From positions 51,218-115,217 of the forward strand of contig CAVYUQ010000004.1 of the NCBI GenBank assembly GCA_963771715.1: DNA of 64,000 nt. Reading direction: 5' to 3'. The position numbers and the translations under genes were made by a program. The notes beneath the pieces were generated by a model. The model made no database searches. It was not told the origin of the DNA and was given only the letters and a program-made list of their open reading frames with translations. Of this stretch, positions 26,752 to 36,144 are shown piece by piece. Origin of the DNA: JACVRW01 sp963771715 (GTDB lineage: Bacteria; Actinomycetota; Thermoleophilia; Solirubrobacterales; Thermoleophilaceae). The stretch's first letter is position 1, and every line of letters begins with the position of its first letter.

Positions 26752-28310
26752 ATGCCCTGCCGCTCGTCTGTCTCGCCGCCCTCGCGCTCGTTCTCGTGTG
26801 GACGCGCCTGGTCGGACTCGACCAGAGCCTCCAGAACGACGAGATCTTCTCGGTCGAGCAGTACATCGAGCCGGGACCGGACGGCACGCTGTTCGGGGAC
26901 TACGAGCCGAACGACCACGTGCTCTTCAACCTGCTCACCTGGATCACGACGCTGGGCCTGGGCAGGTCGGAGGCCCTCTACAGGCTCTGGAGCGTCGTGC
27001 CGGGAATCGCAGCGGTGGGGCTGCGTGGCGTGGTGGAGCTGGAGGCGGCTGGGGCCGTGGGTGGCGGTTGTCTTCTCCGTCCTCGCCGTGGCGGCACCGA
27101 ACCACCTGGAGCTCTTCAAGCAGGCGCGCGGCTACGGCCTCGTGGCCCTGGCGGGAGCCGCGATGCTGGTCGCGGCAGACAGGGCGGAGAGGACCGGCTC
27201 GAGGGGGTCGCTCGCAGCCTGGGCCGCCGCGGCATTCGTGGGCGTGTACACGCACTTCGCGATAGCGCTTGCGGTCGCCGGCCAAGCCGCCGTCGTGGCG
27301 GCGAGGCGCGACCTGAGACGCGGGATCCTGGTGGCATTCGCGGTCGTCGTGGTCGTGTCGCTGGTTGGCTATGCCCCGCTGCTGGGTCAGATCGTCGGCG
27401 ACTTCCAGGACTTCTATGTGCGAGCTCGCGACAGCGGCCTCGCGCTCGCCTCCGCCGGCCTCCCGGCCCTGGCGACGGGGTCGCTGGATCCGGCGTGGCA
27501 CAGCTTCGTGAGCGGTCCGGCGACACTCGTCGCGCCGATCACCGAGCTCGCGGTCACCGGGGATGTGCGCGAGGAGTGCGAGGTCTCGTGCTTCAACGGG
27601 GTCAACCTGCTGTCCTACGCCGGTCCGCCCCTGGCGCTGGGACTCGCGGGGAGCGCGGCTCTGTGGCTCCGCGGCGAGCGCCGGCTGCTCCTGCTGCTTG
27701 CCGCTCCGATGGTCTTCGCCTACGCGGTGGTCACCGATCTTCGGGATACAGCTGGAGGACAGGTTCTTCTCCTACATGGTCCTCTGGGCTCTGGTGCTCG
27801 TGGCCGATCGGGATCGTCGCTCTGGTGAGCGCCCTGGGTCGCTTCCCGTACGCCCGCCCGCTGGCGGCGGCATGCGTGGCGGTGTCGGCGGTGGTCCTCA
27901 TGTCACAGCTGATGGACCTGAACAGCCGCTGGGTCGCGCTCCCCTGGGAGAACGCCAAGGGAGTCGGCCAGGTCGTGAACGGGACCGGTCTGCCGGTGGT
28001 TGTGACCAACAGCAACCGCTCGCTGATATTCGAGCACTACGTCGGCGAACGGCTGGAGGTCCTCCCGCCGCCCGTGCTCGAGAACCGGCTCTGCGCGGGG
28101 GAGCAGCTCGTCTACATCGAGCACTTCATCGCGGACGCCGTGCCCGCGGACAAGACGTGCCTGGCGCAGGCCGGCGCGTCGCTCGTCCAGGTGCCGCAGC
28201 GAGGGAGGGGCGAGCGCATCGACGTGTGGATCCTCAGTCCTCGTGCGCGTGGAAATGCCACAGGGCGTGCGTCCGGGGAAGCGGCAGCCGCAGGAGCGCC
28301 GGAACCGTAG
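26752..28310 (+). pseudogene. GT39/PMT-like membrane glycosyltransferase, three frameshifts
   Basis: Membrane protein with helix 1 ALPLVCLAALALVLVWTRLV followed by the loop LQNDEIFSVEQYIEPG, whose acidic residues fit the catalytic loop of GT-C (ArnT/PMT) enzymes. Coding moves to another frame near 27025 (then VAVVFSVLAVAAPNHLELFK), again near 27740 (FGIQLEDRFFSYMVLWALVL) and near 27808 (PIGIVALVSALGRFPYARPL), ending at 28310. Start is uncertain: ATG 26752, or GTG 26667 overlapping the divergent lipoprotein. If intact it would use a polyprenyl-phosphate sugar outside the membrane. Its 3' end overlaps the convergent methyltransferase by 77 bases. Confidence 0.6.
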
Positions 28311-28957
28311 ACGGCGCCCGGCGCCCGGCCACGCGGATCAGCGGCGGCAGCCGGGTCAGCGGGTGGGCGGCGAGCGATCCGCCGAGGCCGCCCTCGAGCT
28401 CGGCGCGCCGGATCCAGCGGGTCGAGCGGTTGAACGGGGTGGGGATGCGCGGCTCGTAGACGAGCACCGCTCCGCCCGGCGCCAGCACGCGGCGCACCTC
28501 GCCGAGCGCGCGACGTGACGTCCTCGGCGGAGGCCAGCGAGGACAGCACCGTGAACAGCAGCACCAGCTCGAAGCTGTCGTTCGGATACGGAAGCGCGCG
28601 CAGATCCGCCGCGCGAAGCTCCACGCCGTCCGGCAGGCCGGGCCGCGCCGCCAGCCGCTCGGCGCGGATGTCGATCCCGTGGAGGCGCCCTGGCGCCACG
28701 CCGCCTCCAGCGAGCGCCTCCAGCCAGTAGCCGCTGCCGCATCCCGCGTCGAGCACGCGCCCGCCCCGCTCCAGCTGCGGCCGGGCGAGCTCGAGCAGCT
28801 TGGCGAGCAGCTCCGCCCGCAGCGCCACGTTGCCGGGATTGTCGGCGGCCCAGGCCCGCTGCTTGCGCGCCCTCGCCCGATAGCCGCCGTAGACGGCCTC
28901 TACGCGCTCGGCCTCGCGCTGCTGTGCGGTCTCGGCAGACGTTGTCTCGTCCTTCAC
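28234..28957 (-). pseudogene. class I SAM methyltransferase, one frameshift
   Basis: GTG 28957 starts a chain with a charged N-terminus, then GRVLDAGCGSGYWLEALAGG (motif I), HGIDIRAERLAARPG and NDSFELVLLFTVLSSLAS. Near 28510 the frame shifts; the continuation LGEVRRVLAPGGAVLVYEPR is the expected motif after the catalytic region and the protein ends LWHFHAHED at 28234. Total about 240 residues. Likely a sugar or lipid methyltransferase. Divergent from the GT4 gene at 28988, with 30 bases between. Confidence 0.68.
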
Positions 28958-28987
28958 GGCTTCGACCTAGTCTTCCGCGTCCACGCA

Positions 28988-30199
28988 ATGAGGGTCACGT
29001 TCCTCACGCACTACTACCCGCCGGAGGTCGGCGCGCCGCAGGCGCGCATCTCGACGCTGGCGCGGCTGCTCGCGGAGCGCGGCCTCTCGGTCACGGTGCA
29101 CACGGGCTTCCCGCACTACCCGGACGGGCGCGTGAAGCCTCCGTATCGCGTGCGCCCGCGGCTGGTTGAGCAGGAAGGTTCTGTGCGCGTGATCCGAAGC
29201 GCCGTGTATCCCGCGCCCAACCGCGGATTCGGCCGGAGGCTCGCCGGCCACCTGTCGCTCGCCGGCTCCGCGCTCCTGACGTCGCGCGGCGCCGGGCCGG
29301 CCGATGTGGTGGTGGGCGAGTCTCCGCCGCTGTTCGTGGGCGCCGCCACGATTCCATACGCGCGTCTGGTGGGCGGAGCCGCGGTGCTGAACGTGGCCGA
29401 CCGCTGGCCGGCCTCCGCCGTGGAGCTCGGCGCGCTTCGCTCGCGAGCGGCCATCCGCGCGGCCGAGCGGCTCGAGCGCTGGGCCTACCGCCGCGCCGCC
29501 GCGATCACGGTGCCGACCGAGGGGCTGGCGGAGGACCTGGGACGGCTCCCCGAGGCCCACGGGAAGGTCGTGCGGCTCGGCCCCGCCGTGGACACGGAGC
29601 GCTTCCGGCCGCTGCCCGCCCCGGCCGGCGACGGGCCGCTGCGGATCCTCTACGCGGGCACGATCGGGCTCGCCCAGGGAGTCGGCACCCTGCTCGAGGC
29701 CGCGCGCATCGCGGGACCCGAGGTCGAGCTGCGCATCGCCGGCGACGGCGCCGAGGCCGCCGAGCTCCGCGACCGGCTCCGGAAGAACCCGGCCGCAAAC
29801 GTCCGGCTCCTGGGCGCGGTCCCCCACGAGCAGGTCCCGGCTCTCTACGGCGACGTCGACGCCGCGGCCGTCCTGCTCCGGGATCGTCCCGTCTTCGAGC
29901 ACGCCCTGCCCACCAAGCTGCTCGAGGCGATGGCGGCTGGGCGCCCCGTGCTGCTGAGCGCGAGGGGCGAGTCCGGGCGGCTGGTGGAGGCGGCCAACGC
30001 GGGGCTCGTGGTCCCGCCGGGTGACGCCGCGGCGCTCGCGGGAGCGATGCGGCGGCTGCACTCGGCGCGGGCGTCGGGCGGCTCCCTCGGGGCGTCCGGG
30101 AGGAGCTATGTCGAACGGCATTTCGGCTGGGACGCCGCCGCCGACCGCTGGCAGGAGCTGCTCGAGCGCCTGGCCGCTCAGGAGCCGAACTCGCCCTGA
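28988..30199 (+). CDS. glycosyltransferase family 4 (WbuB-like)
   Basis: 403 residues. N-terminal domain MRVTFLTHYYPPEVGAPQAR and VTVHTGFPHYPDGRVKPPYR; donor domain LRILYAGTIGLAQGVGTLLE, then FEHALPTKLLEAMAAGRPVL with the E-type donor-site helix and GLVVPPGDAAALAGAM. The opening is characteristic of WbuB-type N-acetyl-fucosaminyl/hexosaminyl transferases; donor not proven. ATG 28988 is preceded by TAGTCT (28968-28973). It ends 22 bases inside the convergent ligase gene. Confidence 0.87.
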   Translation: MRVTFLTHYYPPEVGAPQARISTLARLLAERGLSVTVHTGFPHYPDGRVKPPYRVRPRLVEQEGSVRVIRSAVYPAPNRGFGRRLAGHLSLAGSALLTSRGAGPADVVVGESPPLFVGAATIPYARLVGGAAVLNVADRWPASAVELGALRSRAAIRAAERLERWAYRRAAAITVPTEGLAEDLGRLPEAHGKVVRLGPAVDTERFRPLPAPAGDGPLRILYAGTIGLAQGVGTLLEAARIAGPEVELRIAGDGAEAAELRDRLRKNPAANVRLLGAVPHEQVPALYGDVDAAAVLLRDRPVFEHALPTKLLEAMAAGRPVLLSARGESGRLVEAANAGLVVPPGDAAALAGAMRRLHSARASGGSLGASGRSYVERHFGWDAAADRWQELLERLAAQEPNSP

Positions 30200-32163
30200 G
30201 CCAGCTTCCGCAACCCCACGTCGCGCGGGTTGAGGCGCCACGCGTGCCGGTAGTAGCCGACCGCGGCCTGACGATGTCCGCTGCGGACCTCGAAATCGCC
30301 GAGCAGCGCGAGCGTAACGAAGTTGCGTGGCTCCAGATCGAGGGCGGAGCGCAGCTTCTCACGCGCAGCCTCGCGGTCACCCCGCTCCTCCAGCGCGGAC
30401 GCCTGTAGCCAGCGGGCGTCGAGCGACAGGGGATTGAGGCGCGCGGCCATGCGCGCGGCGTCAAGCCGCGCGGCCGGGGAGCGGTCGGCGTCGGCCTTCC
30501 TGACCTCGAAATCGGCGAGGAAGAGGCTCAGCACGGCGAGCGCCGCCACGGTCAGACAGGCCGCTCGAGCCAGCCGCAGCCGACGAGCCGGGACGGCGCC
30601 GGGCGCGGTGTCCGGGGCTAGCAGGGCCACACCCAGTCCCACCGCGAAGAAGCCCAGTCCGGTCACGCCCGGGATCAGCCAGGTCCAGTCCACGAGCGAC
30701 TGACCGAGCACGACCGCGCCGCCGGCGGCAATCCCTCCGGCCAGGCGCCGAGCCGGCTCGGGTGCCGCGCGCCAGGCCGCCGCGGCGGCCAGCACGACCC
30801 CGCCCAGGAACACAGCGAACAGCAGCGTCCCGACGAGCCCCGTCTCGGCCAGCAGGCTGAACAGCAGGCTGTGCGGGTTGTCGAGGTTGCGGTCCGTGGC
30901 CCGGTCGAGGTAGTAGCTCGAGGGGTAGCTGCCGGCCCCCGTGCCATGCAGCGGCGCGGACTCGAAGTCGTTCCAGGCGATGCGCCACAGGTCGTAGCGC
31001 TGCCCGCCCGCCGCGGTCAGCCGCGTGGGCCCGAGCGTGTCGTCGAGCGTCCGGAACTCGTCCCACTTGTCGTGCGCGAAGCTCGACGGGTTCCCCATGG
31101 CCACGAGCCCTCCCGCCGCCGCTGCGATCGCCACGACGGCCAGCGCGGTGCGCGCCAAGTGCCGCGCGCGCTGCATGTCCGGGCCATGGGCCCGAAGGCC
31201 GTTGTCGAGCAGGGCCGCGAGGAATCCCGCCACGAACACGATCGCCACGCCCCCGCTCAGCGCCACCGCGGCGGTGGTGATGTCGCCCGTCTCCACAGCC
31301 CCCTGCCCGCCGTCCCACGAGTGATAGGGCCGCATGAGGAGCGGGTAGGCGGCCGCGACCGGCGCGACGGCGAGGAGCGCCGTCCACGCACGCCGCACGC
31401 GGTCGGGCCCGGCCCCGATCGCGACGATCGCTCCGAGCCCTAGTCCGATCAGGACGCCACGGGACTGCGTGAGCAGCGCGAGCCCCAGCGCCAACGTCGC
31501 ACCGCCGAGGCAGGCCGCCCGGAGCGTCGGCCTGACGCCGCGAGCGGCCGCGGCCGACACGAGCGGCCAGACCGAGAACGCGAACAGGAGCGCCGTGGCG
31601 TTGCGGTATCCGACCGGCTCGTCGAGCCGGCCGGCCACGAACAGGCTGTCGTCACCCGTGAGCAGGCGGACGAGCGTCATCAGTGCCACCACCGTGACGC
31701 CGCCCACCAGCACCGCCGCGACGACGCGTCCCTCGCGCCGTCCGAGCACGGCCGTGAGCGCCAGCGACACGAGCGCGGCGTAGAGCACCGCCCGATTCGC
31801 CTGCTCCCAGGCGCCCGCGGGCGACTCGGACCAGAGCGCCGAGAGCGCGATCCAGCCGGTGAGTCCCCACAGGGCCGCGAGCGCGACCTGCACGGGACGC
31901 GAGCGCGCGGCCACCGCTCCGGCGCCGTTCAGGACGGCGAGCACCACGAGAGCGAAGAGAGCTGGCGGCGCCCAGTGGCGAACCTCGAAGGCCCCGTTTT
32001 GCCAGGTCGCGAGCACCACGAGCAGTGCCGCGAAGGCCGCCGGCAGCGCGGTGAGCGCCGGGGACGGGCGCCCAGCCGTCCCCTCGACGGGCTGGCTCGC
32101 GGGCTCTCCGCGAACGGCCCCGCGCTTGGCTATGGTGGGCTGGGTGAGACTGTGGTTGCTCAT
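30178..32163 (-). CDS. O-antigen ligase/polymerase-like membrane protein with TPR tail
   Basis: 661 residues, about 12 membrane helices. The large loop contains GGQRYDLWRIAWNDFESAPL, HGTGAGSYPSSYYLDR and DNPHSLLFSLLAETGLVGTL, the Wzy_C/O-antigen ligase signature (H-G-x-G ... N-x-H-S). The last ~120 residues are helical TPR-like (AARLNPLSLDARWLQASALE; RSALDLEPRNFVTLALLGDF). It would ligate or polymerise the exported glycan. The ATG at 32163 lies inside the divergent small membrane protein gene, so the 5' ends overlap by 20 bases; no obvious promoter is seen on this strand. Confidence 0.88.
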   Translation of the reverse strand: MSNHSLTQPTIAKRGAVRGEPASQPVEGTAGRPSPALTALPAAFAALLVVLATWQNGAFEVRHWAPPALFALVVLAVLNGAGAVAARSRPVQVALAALWGLTGWIALSALWSESPAGAWEQANRAVLYAALVSLALTAVLGRREGRVVAAVLVGGVTVVALMTLVRLLTGDDSLFVAGRLDEPVGYRNATALLFAFSVWPLVSAAAARGVRPTLRAACLGGATLALGLALLTQSRGVLIGLGLGAIVAIGAGPDRVRRAWTALLAVAPVAAAYPLLMRPYHSWDGGQGAVETGDITTAAVALSGGVAIVFVAGFLAALLDNGLRAHGPDMQRARHLARTALAVVAIAAAAGGLVAMGNPSSFAHDKWDEFRTLDDTLGPTRLTAAGGQRYDLWRIAWNDFESAPLHGTGAGSYPSSYYLDRATDRNLDNPHSLLFSLLAETGLVGTLLFAVFLGGVVLAAAAAWRAAPEPARRLAGGIAAGGAVVLGQSLVDWTWLIPGVTGLGFFAVGLGVALLAPDTAPGAVPARRLRLARAACLTVAALAVLSLFLADFEVRKADADRSPAARLDAARMAARLNPLSLDARWLQASALEERGDREAAREKLRSALDLEPRNFVTLALLGDFEVRSGHRQAAVGYYRHAWRLNPRDVGLRKLAQGEFGS

Positions 32164-32614
32164 CGGGGCGTGCCTCGCTGCCGCGTTCCTCCTGACGGCT
32201 GGCGCGAGCGCCCAGTCATCAAGCGACCCGGAAGCTACCAGCCCCTCGGGAACCGTCTACGAGATTCCGCTCGACCGGGCGCGACAGGAGGCGGCACCGC
32301 GGCGCTCGCAGTCCGGGGACGGCTCCACCTACAGGTCGGAGAACAACTTCGGATCCTCGAGCGAGGTCCCGGGCGCCTCGGGCGCGGGGGCCGGCGGGTC
32401 GGACCATGGCGACTCCTCCAACCCCTCATCCGGCACGAAGTCGCGTTCGCGAGAGCAGCTGGCGGACGCGTCCGCGCCTCCGAAGGTCGCCGCGGATCCC
32501 GCGAGCTCGGACGGACCCTCGGCGGGCGAGGTCGTCCTGCTGCTGGTGCTGCTCCTCGCGGTGGCCCTGGCCACCGTGGTCCTGGCGATCAAGGCGCGCC
32601 GGCGCGAGCCGTAG
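32144..32614 (+). CDS. small secreted or membrane-anchored protein, unknown function
   Basis: 156 residues from GTG 32144. Signal-peptide-like N-terminus (VRLWLLIGACLAAAFLLTAG, cut likely after ASA), a hydrophilic Ser/Gly/Asp-rich middle of ~95 residues, and one C-terminal helix (GEVVLLLVLLLAVALATVVL) ending in basic residues KARRREP. Such a sortase-like or anchored topology suggests a surface linker. TATGGT (32131-32136) lies exactly seven bases before the GTG; the ATG at 32132 overlaps that hexamer, so GTG is preferred. No family recognised. Confidence 0.6.
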   Translation: MRLWLLIGACLAAAFLLTAGASAQSSSDPEATSPSGTVYEIPLDRARQEAAPRRSQSGDGSTYRSENNFGSSSEVPGASGAGAGGSDHGDSSNPSSGTKSRSREQLADASAPPKVAADPASSDGPSAGEVVLLLVLLLAVALATVVLAIKARRREP

Positions 32615-32620
32615 CCGCGC

Positions 32621-33397
32621 TCAGGTCTGAGTCGAGAACGTGACCAGCAGGAGCACGGCGCAGACGCCGAAGGCCACGGACGTGAAGAGGCGTCCGTGCG
32701 GCTGAGCAGCCACCAGCCCTACGAGCTTCCGCGCCGCGACGCGCAGGGGTAACAGCGGGGTCCGCAGGAAGATCGCGATGTCGGCCGGCAGGCTGCGGTT
32801 GCGGACGTAGTGCAGGTCCAGCTCGATCTTGTGCGGGAGGATGCCCTCGGTGTAGAAGCCCGGATGCGAGTGGGCCTCGCCGAAGACGCGGCTCTCGTCG
32901 AAGAACTCGAGCTGCGCCATCCCGGTGAGGCCGGGGCGCACGGAGAGGATCTCCTCGTACTCGTGGGGGTAGTGCTGGACGAACTCCTCGATCTCCGGGC
33001 GCGGGCCCACCAGCCGCATGTCGCCCTTGAGCACGTTCCAGAGCTGGGGCAGCTCGTCGAGCCGGGTCACGCTCAGGAACTTGCCGATCGGCGTGAAGCG
33101 CTCGTCCTCGTAGGCGGTGAGCGCGGAGCCGACCGCATCGGCGCGCATCTTTCGGAACTTCACCATCTCGAACAGCTCGCCGCGGTAGCCCACGCGGCGG
33201 CAGCGGTAGAGCACGGGGCCCGGAGAGTCCGCCAGCACCGCCAGCGCGATCAGGCTGCCCACGAGCAACGCAAACGGGAGGATCAGGAGCGTCGCGACCA
33301 CGTCGAAGATGCGGAACGGCAACTCGCTCTTCCGTGTGGCCGCGATCGGTGGGGCTGTTTGTGCGAGACGCTCCAAGCCAGAGTCCGGACGCCCCAA
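32621..33397 (-). CDS. undecaprenyl-phosphate sugar phosphotransferase (WcaJ/bacterial sugar transferase family)
   Basis: About 258 residues. One N-terminal helix (FDVVATLLILPFALLVGSLI), then the catalytic domain: SPGPVLYRCRRVGYRGELFE, MVKFRKMRADA, LSVTRLDELPQLWNVLKGDM and RLVGPRPE, all hallmarks of this family. It starts glycan assembly by placing a sugar phosphate on the polyprenyl carrier. A C-terminal hydrophobic segment (FTSVAFGVCAVLLLVTF) is additional. Start uncertain: TTG 33397 is proposed; TATCCT lies on the complement at 33424-33419, with GTA as the codon nine bases on. It is the likely first enzyme of the pathway. Confidence 0.9.
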   Translation of the reverse strand: MGRPDSGLERLAQTAPPIAATRKSELPFRIFDVVATLLILPFALLVGSLIALAVLADSPGPVLYRCRRVGYRGELFEMVKFRKMRADAVGSALTAYEDERFTPIGKFLSVTRLDELPQLWNVLKGDMRLVGPRPEIEEFVQHYPHEYEEILSVRPGLTGMAQLEFFDESRVFGEAHSHPGFYTEGILPHKIELDLHYVRNRSLPADIAIFLRTPLLPLRVAARKLVGLVAAQPHGRLFTSVAFGVCAVLLLVTFSTQT

Positions 33398-33443
33398 GAA
33401 GGGGGGTACGCGCGTGCCAGGATAGCCCAGGTCAGAGACGCCG

Positions 33444-33755
33444 TCAGGGGCACAGCGGCGACGGCGGGATGCTCGGCTCGCCCTGGATCTCCGGGATCCG
33501 CATCGCCAGCTCGTCCACGAAGCACCAGGACCAGTCCTCGCCCGGCTGGATCGAGCGGATGATCGGGTGCCCCTCGGCAAGGGCGTGCGCGCGGGCATGC
33601 TTGCCCGGCGAGCTGTCGCAGCAGCCCACGTGGCCGCACGTCAGGCAGATCCGCAGGTGGCACCACGCGCCTCCCGTTTGCAGGCATTCCTCGCAGCCCT
33701 CGACGGCCGCGGGCAGCTCGGTGATCTCGACTGTGTCCAGGTGTGTGCAGGGCAT
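33444..33755 (-). CDS. UBP-type zinc finger protein
   Basis: 103 residues from ATG 33755. Cysteine/histidine pattern CEECLQTGGAWCHLRICLTC, GHVGCCDSSPGKHARAHA, EGHPIIRSIQPGEDWSWCF matches the zf-UBP domain (ubiquitin C-terminus-binding fold in eukaryotes). In bacteria it is often a stand-alone, uncharacterised protein. Divergent from the molybdopterin oxidoreductase; an in-frame TTG at 33779 is an alternative start. Confidence 0.85.
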   Translation of the reverse strand: MPCTHLDTVEITELPAAVEGCEECLQTGGAWCHLRICLTCGHVGCCDSSPGKHARAHALAEGHPIIRSIQPGEDWSWCFVDELAMRIPEIQGEPSIPPSPLCP

Positions 33756-33763
33756 GACGAAGG

Positions 33764-33778
33764 GCGTACGGTACGCCA
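33764..33778. promoter_or_regulatory. near-palindromic bidirectional promoter
   Basis: GGCGTAC-G-GTACGCC (7-bp arms, one central base). TACGGT on + (33767-33772) lies six bases before ATG 33779. TACCGT on the complement (33773-33768) lies 12 bases before ATG 33755. The hexamers overlap by five base pairs. Confidence 0.5.
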
Positions 33779-34391
33779 ATGAGCAACTTCGTCTCCCGAG
33801 GCTTCAGCCGACGCCGCAGCACTCCGGACGAGCTTGCCGACCGTGTGCCTCCCGGGCAGTACGTCGAGCGCGGCTTTCCCGTGCTCACCGCCGGACCGAC
33901 GCCGCTCGTCGACACGGAGTCGTGGACGTTCCGCATCGACGGCATGGTCGGCGCCGAGAAGGAGTGGAGCTGGGACGAGTTCCACGAGCTTCCGTTCGAG
34001 ACCGATCCCGTGCGACATCCACTGCGTGACCAAGTGGTCGAAGCTCGGCACGAGCTTCGGCGGAGTGTCGGTGGACACGCTGCTCGACGGCGTGCAGCCG
34101 CAGGGTGCGTACACGATGGCGTACTCCTACGGCGGCTACACCACCAACGTCCCGCTCGACGACCTCACGGGCGGCAAGGCGTGGGTCGTGACCGAGCACG
34201 AGGGCGAGGAGCTGCCGCGCCAGCACGGCGGCCCGGCGCGGCTGCTGGTGCCGCACCTGTACTTCTGGAAGAGCGCCAAGTGGGTCGCCGGCCTGCGCGT
34301 GCTGGACCACGACGAGCCGGGCTTCTGGGAGCAGAACGGCTACCACATCCGCGGCGATCCCTGGAAGGAGGAGCGCTATTGGAACGACTGA
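33779..34391 (+). pseudogene. molybdopterin-dependent sulfite-oxidase-like oxidoreductase, one frameshift
   Basis: About 204 residues. Starts MSNFVSRGFSRRRSTPDELA, then WTFRIDGMVGAEKEWSWDEF. The frame breaks near 34000-34010; after a one-base shift CDIHCVTKWSKLGTSFGGVS appears, containing the conserved cysteine that ligates molybdenum in this family, then YTTNVPLDDLTGGKAWVV and the end WKEERYWND. Short single-domain members usually pair with a flavin reductase, as here. ATG follows TACGGT by six bases. The break is probably a sequence error because the rest is well conserved. Confidence 0.75.
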
Positions 34392-35101
34392 CGCCGGTCG
34401 AGCAGCGCGCACCCGGCAAGTGGCAGATTGCGACGGTCGCGCGGATCAAGGACGAGACGCCGCGGGTCAAGTCGTTCTGCTTCGACCTCCCGATGTGGAT
34501 GCCGCACCTGCCGGGGCAGCACTACGACGTGCGCCTCACCGACCCTGACGGCTACCACGCGCAGCGCTCCTACTCGGTGTCCTCCTCGCCGCTCGACGAG
34601 GGCCAGATCGAGCTGACCATCGACCTCCTCGACGACGGCGAGGTGTCGCCGTACTTCCACGAGGTCGTGCAGGTGGGCGACCAGGTGGAGCTGCGCGGTC
34701 CGTTCACGTCGTACTTCGTATGGCGAGGGGAGTCGCCCGTGCTGCTGGTGGGCGGCGGATCCGGCGTCGCACCGCTCATGGCGATGCTGCGCCACAAACG
34801 GCGCACCATGCCCGAGCTCGACATGCGTCTCGTGTACTCGGTGCGCTACCCCGACGACGTGATCTACGCGGACGAGATCGGCGACGACGCGCTGCTCACC
34901 TACACGCGCGAGGCGCCGGAGGGCTGGAGCGGTCACACCGGCCACATCGACGTCGAGCTGCTGCGGGGCCCGGCCGCCGGCGCCCGGCTGGCGTTCGTGT
35001 GCGGCTCGAACGGATTCGTCGAGACCGCGAGCGAGCTGCTCGTGGACCTGGGGATGGAGCCCGCGGCGGTCCGAACGGAGCGCTTCGGACCGACGAGCTG
35101 A
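34379..35101 (+). CDS. ferredoxin/flavodoxin NADP reductase-like flavoprotein
   Basis: 240 residues. FAD motif QRSYSVSSSPLDEGQIELTI (R-x-Y-S-[VT]-x-S-S), then VLLVGGGSGVAPLMAMLRHK for NAD(P) and LAFVCGSNGFVETASELLVD. It should pass electrons from NAD(P)H to the molybdopterin protein. The start is TTG 34379 after AAGGAGG at ~34363, overlapping the upstream stop by 13 bases; no ATG or GTG lies at that position. Its stop overlaps the next ATG. Confidence 0.88.
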   Translation: MERLTPVEQRAPGKWQIATVARIKDETPRVKSFCFDLPMWMPHLPGQHYDVRLTDPDGYHAQRSYSVSSSPLDEGQIELTIDLLDDGEVSPYFHEVVQVGDQVELRGPFTSYFVWRGESPVLLVGGGSGVAPLMAMLRHKRRTMPELDMRLVYSVRYPDDVIYADEIGDDALLTYTREAPEGWSGHTGHIDVELLRGPAAGARLAFVCGSNGFVETASELLVDLGMEPAAVRTERFGPTS

Positions 35102-35589
35102 TGGAGGATCGGACCGAGGCCGCGCGGCAGGTGATCCGCGACTTCGACATGGGCAACGAGTGGGACGCGGTGATCGAGCCCGGCATGCCCCCCGAGCTCG
35201 AGGCTCTCGCCCGCGAGATGGTCGACGGGTATCGCCGCGCGGACATCGAGTGGCTGCTCGAGCACACCGACCCGGACGTGAGGATCTCCCAGCTCGCGGA
35301 GATGCCCGACGGCCGCAGCTACCAGGGCCGCGACGGCTTCATCGACGCGCTTCTCGACTGGCCGCGCCAGTGGCAGGACTTCCGGATCGCGCCCCGCCGA
35401 GTGTTCTCGGTGGGCGATGACCAGCTCGTGATCGCGGGAGTCCACAGCGGCCGGCCGCAGATGGTCGACATCCACGTGGAGGCGGAGATCGTGTTCCTGA
35501 TGCGCTGGCGCGAGCGCCGGCTGACCCACTGGAGCATGTTCCTGACTGTCGACGAGGCCGTCCAGGCGGCGCAGGCGCGAGTGGGCTAG
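35101..35589 (+). CDS. SnoaL/NTF2-like protein
   Basis: 162 residues. Helical N-terminus then LEALAREMVDGYRRADIEWL and WLLEHTDPDVRISQLAEMPD, RSYQGRDGFIDALLDW, a typical SnoaL-like cone fold. ATG 35101 shares its A with the previous TGA, so it is coupled to the flavin reductase. Function unknown; could be a small-molecule binding or isomerase-type protein. Its stop overlaps the stop of the convergent transporter gene. Confidence 0.75.
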   Translation: MEDRTEAARQVIRDFDMGNEWDAVIEPGMPPELEALAREMVDGYRRADIEWLLEHTDPDVRISQLAEMPDGRSYQGRDGFIDALLDWPRQWQDFRIAPRRVFSVGDDQLVIAGVHSGRPQMVDIHVEAEIVFLMRWRERRLTHWSMFLTVDEAVQAAQARVG

Positions 35590-36107
35590 GCGGCGCTGCC
35601 GAGCGCCGCGCTCACGGCGACGATGATCACGCCGCCGAGCGTGACGGTCGCGAACGAGCGCAGGAAGCCGGTGCGGAAGAACTTGGCCCTGATCACGCCG
35701 AGTACGACCAGCTCGATCGCCACGGTGATGATGCCGACGAGGATGGCCACGTGGTAGCTGTTGATCAGGAACGGCAGCGTGTGGAAGACGCCGCCGACGA
35801 AGGTCCCGGCGCCCGTGATCGCGCCGCGCTGCACCGGGTTCCCGCGCCCGGTGTACTCGCCCGTGTCGGAGAGGCCCTCCGAGAACGCCATGCTCACCGC
35901 GGCGCCGATCGCGGTCGCGAGGCCGGCGAAGAAGGCGATGTGCGGATCCTCGGTCGAGAGCGCCACCGCGAAGATCGGGGCCAGCGTGGACAGCGAGCCG
36001 TCGATCAGCCCGATCAGCGCCGGCTGCACGCGCGAGAGGAGGAAGGCGTGCTCCTCCTCGGTAAAGCGTCCCTCTTCGGTGGATTCGGTTGCGGCGCTGG
36101 CGTCCAT
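35586..36107 (-). CDS. VIT1/CCC1-family transporter-like membrane protein
   Basis: 173 residues from ATG 36107, five predicted helices. ALIGLIDGSLSTLAPIFAVA is the first-helix signature of vacuolar iron/manganese transporter (VIT) proteins; IGAAVSMAFSEGLSDTGEYT and GGVFHTLPFLINSYHVAILV follow. It probably exports or sequesters a divalent metal. A GTG/ATG further upstream (36146) would overlap the divergent small gene and is less likely. Confidence 0.8.
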   Translation of the reverse strand: MDASAATESTEEGRFTEEEHAFLLSRVQPALIGLIDGSLSTLAPIFAVALSTEDPHIAFFAGLATAIGAAVSMAFSEGLSDTGEYTGRGNPVQRGAITGAGTFVGGVFHTLPFLINSYHVAILVGIITVAIELVVLGVIRAKFFRTGFLRSFATVTLGGVIIVAVSAALGSAA

Positions 36108-36144
36108 CGCAGTCCCGCTCGTGGGGACGGCTATCGTGACACGC

